From the NCBI GenBank assembly GCA_938002015.1, contig CALLAU010000021.1, forward strand, positions 1-41,703: a stretch of 41,703 nt of DNA, in the 5' to 3' direction. A program made the translations under genes and the position numbers. This stretch comes from an uncultured Bdellovibrionales bacterium. Lineage in GTDB: Bacteria; Bdellovibrionota; Bdellovibrionia; Bdellovibrionales; UBA1609. The notes beneath the pieces are model-generated. The model did no database searches, was not told where the DNA came from, and was given only the letters and a program-made list of their open reading frames with translations. The number at the start of each line of letters is the position of its first letter. The first letter of the stretch is position 1. Shown in pieces: positions 18,366 through 27,670 of the stretch.

Positions 18366-19973
18366 TTAATTGGGGATAACAAGCTTCATACCTACTAAGA
18401 GTTTTGAACTTGTTTTTAATTTATTTTTCCTTAGCAGCTCAGTTAAACGCACTCCATACTTTCTAGAAATATTAGTTAAATTATCACCACGCTTTACATA
18501 ATAAACTGAAGAGCCTTTAGATCTTTTAGCCCCGCTATTTGATACTTTTAGAACCTGACCGATTCTTAACTTTGATGATCTTAAGCTATTCATCGATTTT
18601 AAACCTCGAATAGTTAAACCAAATTTTCTAGCAATCGTCCAAAGGCTATCACCACTTCTTACTTTATAAGTACCGCTCTTTGGCATTGAAGCTAAAGCAC
18701 TTGAAGTCTTTCTACTCACACGAGCAACATTCCCTGAGCCCGGAAGTTTAATCCTTCTACCTGGTCGAATAATAGATCTTCCAGAAAGTCCATTTAACCT
18801 TTTAAGTTTAGAGACTGTGGTTCCATATCTTTTTGCAATTTTATATAAGGAATCTCCTCTTCTCACCCTATGAAAATCAGCTCCTTCAGAAACCGCATAC
18901 TTTCTTGAAGAAATACTTTTTAAAGCAGCAGTCTTTGCCACATTACCTTTACCAACAGGTACTCTTAAATTAATCGACTTGCCTCTATAAATAGGAGCAT
19001 AGTCTGTTTTAAAACTTGGGTTTAATCTTTTAAGTTCAGTCTTAGATACACCTAAGTTTGAAGCCATTTTAGATAGACTAACACCCTTAGTTAGAGCCAC
19101 CTCTTCAAATTCAAAAGGCTCATTTTTCTTAATATTATAAAAACCGTATTTAGCTGGCTGTGAAGCAATTCTAGCTGCAGCAATAAATTTTGGAACATAG
19201 TTTAGAGTTTCTCTTGGAAGCTGTCTTTTAGCATGTAACTCCCAAAAGTCTCTTGAAACATTATTCATAACTGCTCTTAAAACTCTATTCTCACCAGCAT
19301 TGTAAGAACACATTGCTAAATGCCAAGATCCAAAAGCCTTATGAAGTGCTTTAAAATATTTAGCCGCTGCACGAGTTGAGTGAACAGGATCCCTTCTTTC
19401 ATCAATCAACCAGTTTTGCTTTAAGCCATAACCCCTTCCAGTTCCACGAATGAATTGCCAATAACCAACCGCACTTGCTCTACTGTATGCCTTAGAGTTA
19501 AACCCAGACTCTATAAGAGCAATATAAATAAGTTCAGGAGGCATACCTTCAGAAACTAAAATATCTTTCATTAACTTTTCATAACGAGGGAGTCTTTCAA
19601 GGTATCTCACCATATGACGTCTACCTTTATTTTGAAAGTAGTCCATCCACTTCTTTACAAGCGGCTCTCCGTAAGGTGTCACATAAAAAATATCATCTGT
19701 TGAATAGATCTGTTTTGTTACTTCAATTGGAGTTGATACTTTAATTTTTCCATTTATCTTTGGAAGGCTATTTTCAAGTTCTTGATTGGGAACATCATAG
19801 GGCTCTCCATCAAATATAGGAGCTGCTTGTGAGCCGCCATTGTTTTGGTTATAAGTTTGTGCCTCAGCTCTAAAACGTGGCTCTTGCTTTTCAGATCTTA
19901 GTCCAGGACTATTCACACAGCCTGTTAAGAAAAACATTGTAAAAACTAAAGATAAAACACCACTAAATTTCAT
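18366..19973 (-). CDS. mltD: MltD-like membrane-bound lytic transglycosylase with LysM domains
   Basis: This lipoprotein is predicted to cleave peptidoglycan glycan strands. ATG 19973 is chosen because GGAGGG lies about 5 bases upstream; an in-frame TTG further up is less likely. The 535 residues comprise a lipobox (LTGC, Cys19), a linker and an SLT domain with ALIESGF (catalytic Glu155), SAVGYWQF and SYNAGENRV. A degenerate LysM-like unit (GVSLSKMASNLGVS) follows, then three clear LysM repeats: RRGDSLYKIAKRYG, RSGDSLWTIARKFG and KRGDNLTNISRKYG. This matches MltD. It lies 143 bases after the Slt-like gene on the same strand, with its own terminator. Confidence 0.93.
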   Translation of the reverse strand: MKFSGVLSLVFTMFFLTGCVNSPGLRSEKQEPRFRAEAQTYNQNNGGSQAAPIFDGEPYDVPNQELENSLPKINGKIKVSTPIEVTKQIYSTDDIFYVTPYGEPLVKKWMDYFQNKGRRHMVRYLERLPRYEKLMKDILVSEGMPPELIYIALIESGFNSKAYSRASAVGYWQFIRGTGRGYGLKQNWLIDERRDPVHSTRAAAKYFKALHKAFGSWHLAMCSYNAGENRVLRAVMNNVSRDFWELHAKRQLPRETLNYVPKFIAAARIASQPAKYGFYNIKKNEPFEFEEVALTKGVSLSKMASNLGVSKTELKRLNPSFKTDYAPIYRGKSINLRVPVGKGNVAKTAALKSISSRKYAVSEGADFHRVRRGDSLYKIAKRYGTTVSKLKRLNGLSGRSIIRPGRRIKLPGSGNVARVSRKTSSALASMPKSGTYKVRSGDSLWTIARKFGLTIRGLKSMNSLRSSKLRIGQVLKVSNSGAKRSKGSSVYYVKRGDNLTNISRKYGVRLTELLRKNKLKTSSKLLVGMKLVIPN

Positions 19974-20097
19974 TAATACCCTCCAAGGCAACTTCCTTTA
20001 GAATAACCCCTATTCGTGGGTTTTCGCAACACTGCTAAAGAGGGGTTTTTAATATGAGTCTTTTTATATCCATAACACACTGCTTAGTAATTAAACT

Positions 20098-20126
20098 TCA
20101 AGACTTAAGTACAAAGCTAGTCTTGA
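20098..20126 (-). terminator. Possible terminator hairpin at the end of the bat-slt operon
   Basis: TCAAGACT (20098-20105) and AGTCTTGA (20119-20126) are perfect reverse complements around a 13-base loop. The hairpin spans the stop codon of the Slt-like gene, and an AT-rich stretch follows on the minus strand without a clean T-run. It could be a weak terminator or an RNA-stabilising 3' hairpin. Confidence 0.35.
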
Positions 20127-22192
20127 GTTTGAGGTGAGCAGGTCCAAAACGGGTTGCAGTTAAAACTCTCTTTTTGCCCTGAAATTGCTAGATATATACC
20201 CATATTTCTAAGAAGAGCCTTCGTATAAAAACGTGTTTCACTCCAAGGAAGCTCCTCAATCCAAAATTCACTTACATTTTTTTCAAGTCTGTGATCCAAG
20301 CCTTTTTTAAGACTATAAATACTATCTCTTTTTGAACTCCATCGATTCATTTTCCCAGGACCTGCATTATAAGAAGCAAATGCATACGGCAAATATCCCT
20401 TGTTAGCGTTTATAAGTCTATCCATGTACTTTGATCCGAGTTTAATATTAATAGAAGCATCATAAAGACTTCTATTAACATTAAATCTTTTTACACGAAG
20501 CTGCCTTGCAAGCTCTCTTGCAGTTGGATTCATAAGCTGCATTAAGCCTTTTGCTCCAGAACCACTCTTTGCTTTTTCTTGAAAAGCGCTTTCTTGTCTA
20601 ATAATCGCTCTTACTATTTCAGGGCCAAGATTCTTATTCTTATCCGCTTCCTTTAAAATTGAATCAGAGTACATAAAAGTAAAAGATGAAGATATAAAAG
20701 GCTCAGCTCTTAATGAACTATCATTATCCCATTCGTTATTTAAAATTCTAATTGTATGTCGTACTTCACCGAAATTATAAAAAACAAGAGCAAAGGCTGC
20801 TTTTTCTTTTGGACTAAGTTCTTCTTCAACTTTTTGATATAAGTCATAAAATGCTGATTTCCAACCAAGTCTATAATAAGTTTTAAACCTTTCAACATCA
20901 GTATCTGATATAGTTTTAAACTTTTCAGAGTAGTTAATATATTTACCACTGTATTTTTCAAAGAATTTAGGTCCCTTGTAGTGATGAGCAACTATTAAAC
21001 CATAATATGTAAAAGGATAATTCTTTAAAAGTTCTTTTGAGACTTTCTTTGCCGCCTTCTTTTCATTAAGTTCAATTAAAGAAACCCACCTCCAATAAAG
21101 CGCAGATAAACGTAAGTCTTTTGCATTCTTAAGCATAAGTTCAAAGTTTTTTTCAGCTTCCTCATATTTTTTTTGTCTTAAGAACACTCCACCTCTAGTT
21201 AAGAGTATCTCTTCTGACCAACCATCTTGCTTATGTATTAAATCAGTAGTAACTGATAAAACTCCCTCATAATCTCCTAAAGCAGCTTTGGATTTAACAA
21301 TATATGACATAGTTTCTGGCGGAATCTTACTGTTCTTTAAGAATTCAATTAAAAGCTTATACTTTCCTCTATAAAAAAGATTCTTAGAAATCCTGTTCAT
21401 CACATAGCCGGGAGCCTGTGATAACTTTAAGATGTATTCAAGAGATTTTTTCTTATTTAGTCTTCTAAACTTTGAGTACTCTCTTTTACCAATTTTAAGC
21501 TTAATGTAGCTAAATCTAACTTGAGGTCTGTTCTGTATAGCTTTAAGCCCTTTCTTAGAATATATCTTATAAGTTTCTCGATCTTCTTTTAAAACATCAA
21601 AAGTTTCGCCTAGTTCAAAACCACACGGAAGAGCATTTAACTTAAGTTTAAAAAAATCTTGTTTTTGAGAAATTTCTTTTAAAATCTTTTGAGCAAATGT
21701 TTTATTTTCATCAAACAAACAAATACTAGATACATTTTCTTTTAAAAAGCTTACCAGATTAGGGTGTTGCCCACCCTTAACCTCTTTTTTAATAATTTCT
21801 CTAACTAACCGGTGACTTAAATCTCTAAAAACTTTTTTAATAACTTCAGGTTCAATTAAAAAAGTATGCTTAAGGTTAAACTCAGGTCTTTTTCTTGAAG
21901 GAGTTGAAACATAGCAAGTGATTGCAAGGCTTAATAGATCAGTTTCAAGACTGCCGCCCTCCTTGTTACTCAAAATTTTATCAGCTGAATTATAACAATC
22001 TAAGTACTGTCTCTTCTTATAAAGCTTGTAAGGCTCTTCTAATACAATTTTTGAATCAGATTTTAGTGCCGTAGAGAAAAAATCTTTTTGATTTACAAGG
22101 TTTTCAATTGAGAGCTCCATATATGCATCACATAAACTGCTATAAGACAAAAATAAGCAAACTAATTTAAACACAAACTTTACTCTCAACAC
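20117..22192 (-). CDS. slt: Slt70-like soluble lytic murein transglycosylase
   Basis: This periplasmic enzyme cleaves the MurNAc-GlcNAc bond with 1,6-anhydro product formation. It has 691 residues with a Sec signal peptide (about 1-23), a long alpha-helical superhelical region with TPR-like units (about 30-500), and a C-terminal SLT domain from about 520. The SLT domain has RQESAF (catalytic Glu534), SGAKGLMQLM and ASYNAGPGKM. The opening codon is GTG 22192 or TTG 22189; GGGG lies 4 and 7 bases upstream respectively. It starts 20 bases after the batD stop on the same strand, so it is most likely the last gene of the moxR-bat operon. This is a suggestive link between that machinery and wall remodelling. 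Confidence 0.92.
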   Translation of the reverse strand: MLRVKFVFKLVCLFLSYSSLCDAYMELSIENLVNQKDFFSTALKSDSKIVLEEPYKLYKKRQYLDCYNSADKILSNKEGGSLETDLLSLAITCYVSTPSRKRPEFNLKHTFLIEPEVIKKVFRDLSHRLVREIIKKEVKGGQHPNLVSFLKENVSSICLFDENKTFAQKILKEISQKQDFFKLKLNALPCGFELGETFDVLKEDRETYKIYSKKGLKAIQNRPQVRFSYIKLKIGKREYSKFRRLNKKKSLEYILKLSQAPGYVMNRISKNLFYRGKYKLLIEFLKNSKIPPETMSYIVKSKAALGDYEGVLSVTTDLIHKQDGWSEEILLTRGGVFLRQKKYEEAEKNFELMLKNAKDLRLSALYWRWVSLIELNEKKAAKKVSKELLKNYPFTYYGLIVAHHYKGPKFFEKYSGKYINYSEKFKTISDTDVERFKTYYRLGWKSAFYDLYQKVEEELSPKEKAAFALVFYNFGEVRHTIRILNNEWDNDSSLRAEPFISSSFTFMYSDSILKEADKNKNLGPEIVRAIIRQESAFQEKAKSGSGAKGLMQLMNPTARELARQLRVKRFNVNRSLYDASINIKLGSKYMDRLINANKGYLPYAFASYNAGPGKMNRWSSKRDSIYSLKKGLDHRLEKNVSEFWIEELPWSETRFYTKALLRNMGIYLAISGQKESFNCNPFWTCSPQTQD

Positions 22193-22212
22193 AAAACCCC
22201 AATCAATTTTAC

Positions 22213-24042
22213 TTAATCTTTTCTTAAGTACTTAATAACTTTATCTTTAAAGGATAAAAAAGCATTATAGCTTTCTTCAATCTTATTTTTATCTTGTAAA
22301 CTAAGTCTTGCAAACCTCATCTCTTGCAAAGAGGTATTTAGGTTTATTAACTCTTTCTTATAACCAGCTAGACTAATTGGCAAAGCCTCAAGTGACTGCT
22401 CAAAAGTCCTATCAACCCCAAATCTTTTTCCTGAAAGCGCTCCCGTTCCAAGAGAGACAAGGTTGATCATAAGTTCTAATGCTAACTTATACTCTTTTTC
22501 TTTAATGAGTATTTTAAGCTTATCAGATTCAATTTCTAATAAATCTAGAAAACTCTGACTTTCTTGCCTTTTTAAAACAATAAATAAAGACCAGGCGCAA
22601 GAAATCAAAAATAAGACTAAAGCCGGAAGAATCAATAACATATAATTAGGAGATATAAGCTTTGCTTTAAACGAAAGTGTTTTCATATAAGAAAGACTCT
22701 TACTGGCAGATGGCTTTAAAGGCTCTTCGCTTAGTAAAATATCATCAGGCAAGTTGCTATTTACTCCACGCTGAACTTTAAGTGGAGGAAACTGAGCGTA
22801 AATAGACTCATAGTCGCCAACAGAAGTGTTAAAATAGTTAACTCTTAAGTCTGGAATTGTCTGTATTCCCTCATTAAGAGCAATTAGAACAAACTCAATT
22901 CTTTTGATATAGCTTACTTGTTTTGGAAAAAACTTAATATCTTCTTTCTTCTCATAGAGTTTAAACCCATTACCTAAATCAAGTTCAATATTTTTTAAAA
23001 ACTTTGCATTAGATTCATTACCTTTAAGTCTAACAACTAATGAAAATGCTTCCCCAACTCTAACTAAAGCTGGAGCCTCATCGACTTCAACACTAAAATC
23101 TCCAACTCCACCATTAAAATACTCAGGTACCGGGGCTGGGAGCGGCTCTACGTTTATATCATATGCCTTACTTTTCACTCTAAAGACTTTCGGTCTTCCA
23201 AAACCAAAGCTAGTTGAGCTCACTGTTGCTCTAAGATCAAAAGAGTCTACCTCTAGCGCGCCAGGCTTATAAGCTGTCAAAGCGTATGAAGACATTAAAG
23301 CTCTTCGATAAACTTTTCCCTCTTTTTCAGCTCTCTCCCACCTAAAGTTTTGAGCAAATTCAACATCTTCCTTCCAAAAACCTTTTAGAGTTGGAAATTT
23401 TAATGTGTCAAACTGTGAGAGGGCTCCATTAGTATACACATACCACTTTACAAGAAACTGCTCAGCTTCATATGGATTTAAAGTACTGATCTCAGCATCT
23501 ACAAAAAATTCTGGCTCTGTAGGAGCTTCATTAGTACCAAACCCTCTAAAGAACCGGTTAATAAGATCATCACCTTGATCAAAAAGATTAAAACTTCTTC
23601 CTCGGCCTCGTCGCTTTTGCTTCTTCTGCTTTGAACTCAGTTCTTTAACAACTTCTAATACAACAGCTTTTGAGTAAACAGCCCTACCTTCAATTGAGAT
23701 CGGTATTTTAGGAATTTTTATTCTTCCAAGCTTAGTAGGCGTAAAAAACAGATTTAAGATTTGACTATAAGTCACTGATCTTTGACCACCGGAGAAAACC
23801 ATATTTGATGAACTTGAAATAGAACGGTTTAAAAACTCAAGCCCTTTAACAACAGGGTTTTTTGTACTGTCATCAATACGAAATTGCTTTTCATCAGATG
23901 AAATCTCAATAGTTAACACAACTCTATCGCCCATTTCTGCAATAGGGGAAGAAAGTTTTGTTTTGATACTATAATTAGATGCAAAGACTAAACTTGGAGT
24001 AAAGGTTAGAATGAAAAGTGCCTTCAAGAAAAGATTTACCAC
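22213..24042 (-). CDS. batD: BatD-like envelope protein
   Basis: BatD proteins are periplasmic-facing, beta-rich membrane proteins encoded with BatA/BatB vWA proteins in the Bacteroides aerotolerance gene set. Their molecular role is unsettled. This 609-residue protein has a signal peptide (cleavage near VFA-SNY) and a long beta-rich region with the family opening KLSSPIAEMGDRVVLTIEIS. A transmembrane helix (about 470-492) is followed by a cytoplasmic helical tail of about 110 residues. The start is GTG 24042, overlapping the batC stop in GTGGTAA, with AAGGTGG about 7 bases upstream, so translation is probably coupled. A basic, arginine-rich stretch near 140-150 (KKQKRRGRGR) is unusual. Confidence 0.85.
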   Translation of the reverse strand: MVNLFLKALFILTFTPSLVFASNYSIKTKLSSPIAEMGDRVVLTIEISSDEKQFRIDDSTKNPVVKGLEFLNRSISSSSNMVFSGGQRSVTYSQILNLFFTPTKLGRIKIPKIPISIEGRAVYSKAVVLEVVKELSSKQKKQKRRGRGRSFNLFDQGDDLINRFFRGFGTNEAPTEPEFFVDAEISTLNPYEAEQFLVKWYVYTNGALSQFDTLKFPTLKGFWKEDVEFAQNFRWERAEKEGKVYRRALMSSYALTAYKPGALEVDSFDLRATVSSTSFGFGRPKVFRVKSKAYDINVEPLPAPVPEYFNGGVGDFSVEVDEAPALVRVGEAFSLVVRLKGNESNAKFLKNIELDLGNGFKLYEKKEDIKFFPKQVSYIKRIEFVLIALNEGIQTIPDLRVNYFNTSVGDYESIYAQFPPLKVQRGVNSNLPDDILLSEEPLKPSASKSLSYMKTLSFKAKLISPNYMLLILPALVLFLISCAWSLFIVLKRQESQSFLDLLEIESDKLKILIKEKEYKLALELMINLVSLGTGALSGKRFGVDRTFEQSLEALPISLAGYKKELINLNTSLQEMRFARLSLQDKNKIEESYNAFLSFKDKVIKYLRKD

Positions 24043-24758
24043 GGCTTACCACCTTCTTTCTTACTCTTTTTATCTTCATCACCTTTGGTATTTTGCTGGT
24101 AGCTTTGAGATCTAATTTTTTTCTCTTGTTGTTTTAACTCTTTTAGGATTCTTTCTATATCTTGAGGAGAAAGATTTTTTTTCTTTTCAGAATCCTTTTT
24201 CTCTTTCTCTGTAGCATCCTTACTTTTTTCATCTTGCTCTTTCTTTTCCTTATCTCCCTCACCTGCTTTAGATTCCTTATCTTTTTTCTTACTTAATTTG
24301 GATCTATTAGACTTACCTTCGCCTTCTCCATCTCCTCCACCAAATAAAAGCTCAATGTTAGTCTTCACTTCTACCGAATCAGACTGAATATAAAGACACT
24401 TTTGATAAAAATCTAAAGCCTTTTCAAGCTCACCGATGAGTGAATAAACAACAGCTTTAGCAAAGTAAACTTTAAATAAGTTTTTCTGAGAGGTTTGCTC
24501 TGTAATAAGAGCATCGAGCTCCTGTATAGCTTCTTTATGCTGCTCAGCTGATAAAAGTGAAAACGCTAGACTATACCTTGAAACTCCAAGTCTTGGTTCA
24601 TTTATAAGTGCTCTTGAAAAGGAGTTTTTTGCAGCATCAATATCCTTAAGCCTTAAATATACAGCACCTTTATTATGTTCAAAAGCAGCCTTTGAACAGG
24701 ATGTTAGAGTAAATAGAGTAAAAACAGCTGGTACTATGAATTTATACCTCATACTCAT
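24036..24758 (-). CDS. batC: BatC-like TPR lipoprotein with charged tail
   Basis: This 240-residue lipoprotein has lipobox LTSC (Cys21), about three TPR units (about 25-140) and then a highly charged low-complexity tail rich in Lys, Glu and Asp. That is the usual architecture of the TPR protein encoded between batB and batD. The start is ATG 24758, which overlaps the batB stop as ATGA and follows AAGGAG. A second ATG at 24752 is possible. The TPR region probably scaffolds the vWA partners on the periplasmic side, which is an inference from position and fold. The tail may bind polyanions or the wall. Confidence 0.85.
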   Translation of the reverse strand: MSMRYKFIVPAVFTLFTLTSCSKAAFEHNKGAVYLRLKDIDAAKNSFSRALINEPRLGVSRYSLAFSLLSAEQHKEAIQELDALITEQTSQKNLFKVYFAKAVVYSLIGELEKALDFYQKCLYIQSDSVEVKTNIELLFGGGDGEGEGKSNRSKLSKKKDKESKAGEGDKEKKEQDEKSKDATEKEKKDSEKKKNLSPQDIERILKELKQQEKKIRSQSYQQNTKGDEDKKSKKEGGKPW

Positions 24759-25765
24759 TTTCTCCTTCTTAACGCTAAATAAAAACACAAGAAAATAAAA
24801 CCGAAAAATAAAGGTATTTGAAAAGCGTCGTTCTTAACAATGAATTTTCTTTTTGAGTTATTAACAGATTCTATCTTTTCTAAATCTTTTTTAAGTTTTA
24901 ACGAGAACGGATCTAGAGGGCTAAGTGTATAAAATGAACCTCTACCTGCTTTGGCAATTTTTCTCATAAAACTATAATTTGGTTTTGATACAACAAGCTG
25001 ACCATCGCCCATTTTAATATACTCTCTAGCTCCTTCAAACTCAGGAATGTAGCCACCACTTTCAGTTCCTACAGCAACTGAAAAAATACGAAAACCGTTT
25101 TTAGACATTTCTTTAACCATATTAAGACTACTTTCTTGATGGTTCTCTCCATCAGAGAAAAGCACTATAACTTTTTCACCAGATTTATTAAGCCCTTCTT
25201 TTTTTGTGATTCTATTAAACATAGCCTTTGATTCTTCAAGAGCAGCGAACACCTCAGTACCTTGTGAACCAATTGTACTAGTAGATAAAGAGTCTAAGTA
25301 CATTTCAAGTGCACTTAAATCAGCTGTCATTGGCGAAATAACAGCTGCACTTCCAGCAAAAGCAACTAACCCTACCCTCACCCCATCTAAAGTTTTTAAA
25401 GCGCTTGCGATCTCTTTCTTTGTTAGATCTAACCGAGATGGAGATACATCCTTTGCTAACATAGACCTTGATAAATCGATCAAGAAAATAATGCTATGCT
25501 CTGACGTGACTTCATCTCTTTCGTCTTGACCAGATTGCGGCCTTGTTAGAGCAACTACCACACAGCTTAGAAATAAGAAATAACAAACTCTTGCTAATAG
25601 ACCTCGAGTACTCATTTGAGTATCGAGTCCCATATTCTTTAAGTTTCTTAAAGAAAAGTTATCTGTAAGTAGAGAAATACGTTTTTTCTCTTTAAGAATA
25701 TTAAACAAAAATAAAAAGAAAACTGGTATAAAAAGTAGAAAAGCTTCAGGGTTTACAAACCTCAC
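24755..25765 (-). CDS. batB: BatB-like vWA membrane protein
   Basis: This is a 336-residue inner-membrane protein. Two N-terminal hydrophobic segments (about 8-25 and 56-75) precede a vWFA domain with a complete MIDAS motif DLSRS (Asp97, Ser99, Ser101) and IVLFSDGENH. A C-terminal transmembrane helix (FQIPLFFGFIFLCFYLAL) ends the protein. GTG 25765 is preferred to an upstream TTG, because GGAGGGG lies 6 bases before it and the GTG shares one base with the batA stop (TAGTG). It ends overlapping batC. BatB is a paralogue of the neighbouring BatA, and the two probably form a membrane complex. Confidence 0.9.
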   Translation of the reverse strand: MRFVNPEAFLLFIPVFFLFLFNILKEKKRISLLTDNFSLRNLKNMGLDTQMSTRGLLARVCYFLFLSCVVVALTRPQSGQDERDEVTSEHSIIFLIDLSRSMLAKDVSPSRLDLTKKEIASALKTLDGVRVGLVAFAGSAAVISPMTADLSALEMYLDSLSTSTIGSQGTEVFAALEESKAMFNRITKKEGLNKSGEKVIVLFSDGENHQESSLNMVKEMSKNGFRIFSVAVGTESGGYIPEFEGAREYIKMGDGQLVVSKPNYSFMRKIAKAGRGSFYTLSPLDPFSLKLKKDLEKIESVNNSKRKFIVKNDAFQIPLFFGFIFLCFYLALRRRK

Positions 25766-26781
25766 TAAAAACCCCTCCAAAAAAGTATAATTTCACAAAA
25801 TGACATCAATAAAAAAATGATGAGACTATAAACTAGAGGCTTTTGATAAAATTCAGTATAAGAAAACACATCTGGCGATTTTATTTCATATGTTTCAACA
25901 TCATTAATACTTTTAAAAACATCACCTAAGCCTTTACCCGTTGAAGCTCTAAAGAATTGTCCACCCGTTCTAAAAGCTATTTTCTTTAAAAGCTCTTCAT
26001 TTATTTTTGTTGGAAAGGGCCTGTATCTTTTGGTCTTTCTTCCAAATCTGTCTTTAGAGAAAATTGGCAACTGCGCCATTCCATCTCGACCTATGCCGAT
26101 AGTGTATGTTTTTATATTATCATCTACAGCAAGCTCAAGAGCAGTTATTGGATCAATAACACCAGTGTTGTTTTCCCCGTCTGTTAAAAGAACTATGACT
26201 TTTGATTTTGACTTTGACTCTCTAATTCTGTTAACTCCACTTGAAAGTGCTACACCAATAGCAGTCCCTTTTTTCATATAATCAAGTATAGTTAAATCCT
26301 CTAAATTTGCGACGAGAAGACCATGATCCATTGTTAAAGGAACCCTAGTATAAGCTTCTCCTGAAAAAACTACTAGCCCCATTCTATCATGAGGTCTTTC
26401 TTTCATAAATTCTTTAATATGAAATTTAGCGCTTTCTAAACGATTCTCAAGTGGGGGCATGTCTTCAATAAGCATTGAATCTGAAATATCTAATACAAAT
26501 AAAATGTCTATCCCTTCTTGGCTTGAATTACTTACAACTTCTTTTGTATAGGGTCTTGCTAATGCAATAAAGAAAAAGAGTATGCCTATACTTAACCCAA
26601 GCCACTTCAAAGCTTTGATGATATATATCTCAGCTGAACCACTTACATTTGACTCCAACCATATAGGGATTTGCGCTATTAATGTTGTTTTCTTTAAAAA
26701 CCTAAAAAGAAGAAAAACTACCAACAAAAAACATAGCATGGAAAATGAAAGAAAAGGCGCTTTGTAAGACCAGCTAAACAC
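25765..26781 (-). CDS. batA: BatA-like vWA membrane protein
   Basis: This 338-residue inner-membrane protein has the Bat layout. Two N-terminal hydrophobic segments (about 12-29 and 59-76) are followed by a vWFA domain with MIDAS DISDS (Asp98, Ser100, Ser102), a Thr in YTRVPLT and LLTDGENNTG. A C-terminal transmembrane helix lies at about 316-336. The start is GTG 26781, lying within the last codons of the upstream gene with an 8-base overlap, so translation is probably coupled. In other bacteria BatA and BatB sit beside MoxR ATPases that may remodel metal-dependent vWA complexes. The order here (moxR, DUF58, one gene, batA, batB) is canonical. Confidence 0.92.
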   Translation of the reverse strand: MFSWSYKAPFLSFSMLCFLLVVFLLFRFLKKTTLIAQIPIWLESNVSGSAEIYIIKALKWLGLSIGILFFFIALARPYTKEVVSNSSQEGIDILFVLDISDSMLIEDMPPLENRLESAKFHIKEFMKERPHDRMGLVVFSGEAYTRVPLTMDHGLLVANLEDLTILDYMKKGTAIGVALSSGVNRIRESKSKSKVIVLLTDGENNTGVIDPITALELAVDDNIKTYTIGIGRDGMAQLPIFSKDRFGRKTKRYRPFPTKINEELLKKIAFRTGGQFFRASTGKGLGDVFKSINDVETYEIKSPDVFSYTEFYQKPLVYSLIIFLLMSFCEIILFWRGF

Positions 26782-27670
26782 GCGAACCCCTATCCTTATC
26801 GACTACATACTTTTTTAAATCAGCTAAATTTCTACGAGATTGATTTAAAAAATTTTCGGTTTCATCAACCCCTAGTTTTTTATTTACAAAAAGTTTGTAA
26901 TCTTTTTGTAAAACAAAAATACTACGAATTTTATGTTCAGGAATTTTAAGCTTTCTTAACTCAAAAGCTAATTTTGAACTTGCTGAAATTGAAACTGGTT
27001 TTTTAAAAATTCTAAAAAAGAACTTTTTAAATGCTGTCTCGCACTCTTTAATAAAGAAATCACTATCTTTTTGCTTTTTCTTTAATAGATTCCTTAAATC
27101 AATATTAAGATCAGTAAACGGGTCTGGATAGTCTGCTTTTAAAAGTGTTCTCTTATAATCAGTTTGAACTTGAATTTTATTAAAAAACCGCCAAACACTG
27201 TAGCCAAACCCCATTAAAACTAAAATAAAAATAGCAGTTAGCTCAAGTTTACTAGGTAGTAAAAAACCAGGTGCAACAGGTGGATAAGGCTGTTGTTGCT
27301 GGTTTTTAATTACTGATTCAACATTTACTTTAACAGGGTTTGACACGAACAAGTCAGCTTCTCCTAGTTTAAGCTTAAAAGCGACAGTGCCCTTTATTGA
27401 GTAGTATGAGGTAACTCTAAAAGATTTTTCATTAGGCTCATCTTTTGTTACAGATAAAATATTAAGTGCGTACTCAATATTATCTTGTAAGAAGTCAAAA
27501 CTATAGATCAAACTACTTTCTGGATCTAGCATTTTTACTTCACTTAGACCTGAGCAAGTCAAAAAAGAAACATGACCTACTGTTACTTTTTTAGCTCCGT
27601 TATTATCTAAGGTACAACTCCATTGAGGAAGCTCAGTGAGTTTTTCTGTATTATTAGGTTTAGAGTCCAT
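26774..27670 (-). CDS. Membrane protein of the moxR-bat operon, unnamed
   Basis: This 298-residue protein is encoded between the DUF58 gene and batA. ATG 27670 has GGGAG 5 bases upstream and overlaps the DUF58 stop by 11 bases; a TTG further up is less likely. There is no signal peptide. A beta-like N-terminal half (about 1-140) is followed by a proline-rich patch, one transmembrane helix (about 155-175) and a basic, helical C-terminal half. Moxr-bat operons often carry a one-helix protein at this position (DUF4381-like), which this resembles in place and layout, but I cannot confirm sequence homology. A structural role with BatA/BatB is likely from position. Confidence 0.75.
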   Translation of the reverse strand: MDSKPNNTEKLTELPQWSCTLDNNGAKKVTVGHVSFLTCSGLSEVKMLDPESSLIYSFDFLQDNIEYALNILSVTKDEPNEKSFRVTSYYSIKGTVAFKLKLGEADLFVSNPVKVNVESVIKNQQQQPYPPVAPGFLLPSKLELTAIFILVLMGFGYSVWRFFNKIQVQTDYKRTLLKADYPDPFTDLNIDLRNLLKKKQKDSDFFIKECETAFKKFFFRIFKKPVSISASSKLAFELRKLKIPEHKIRSIFVLQKDYKLFVNKKLGVDETENFLNQSRRNLADLKKYVVDKDRGSRV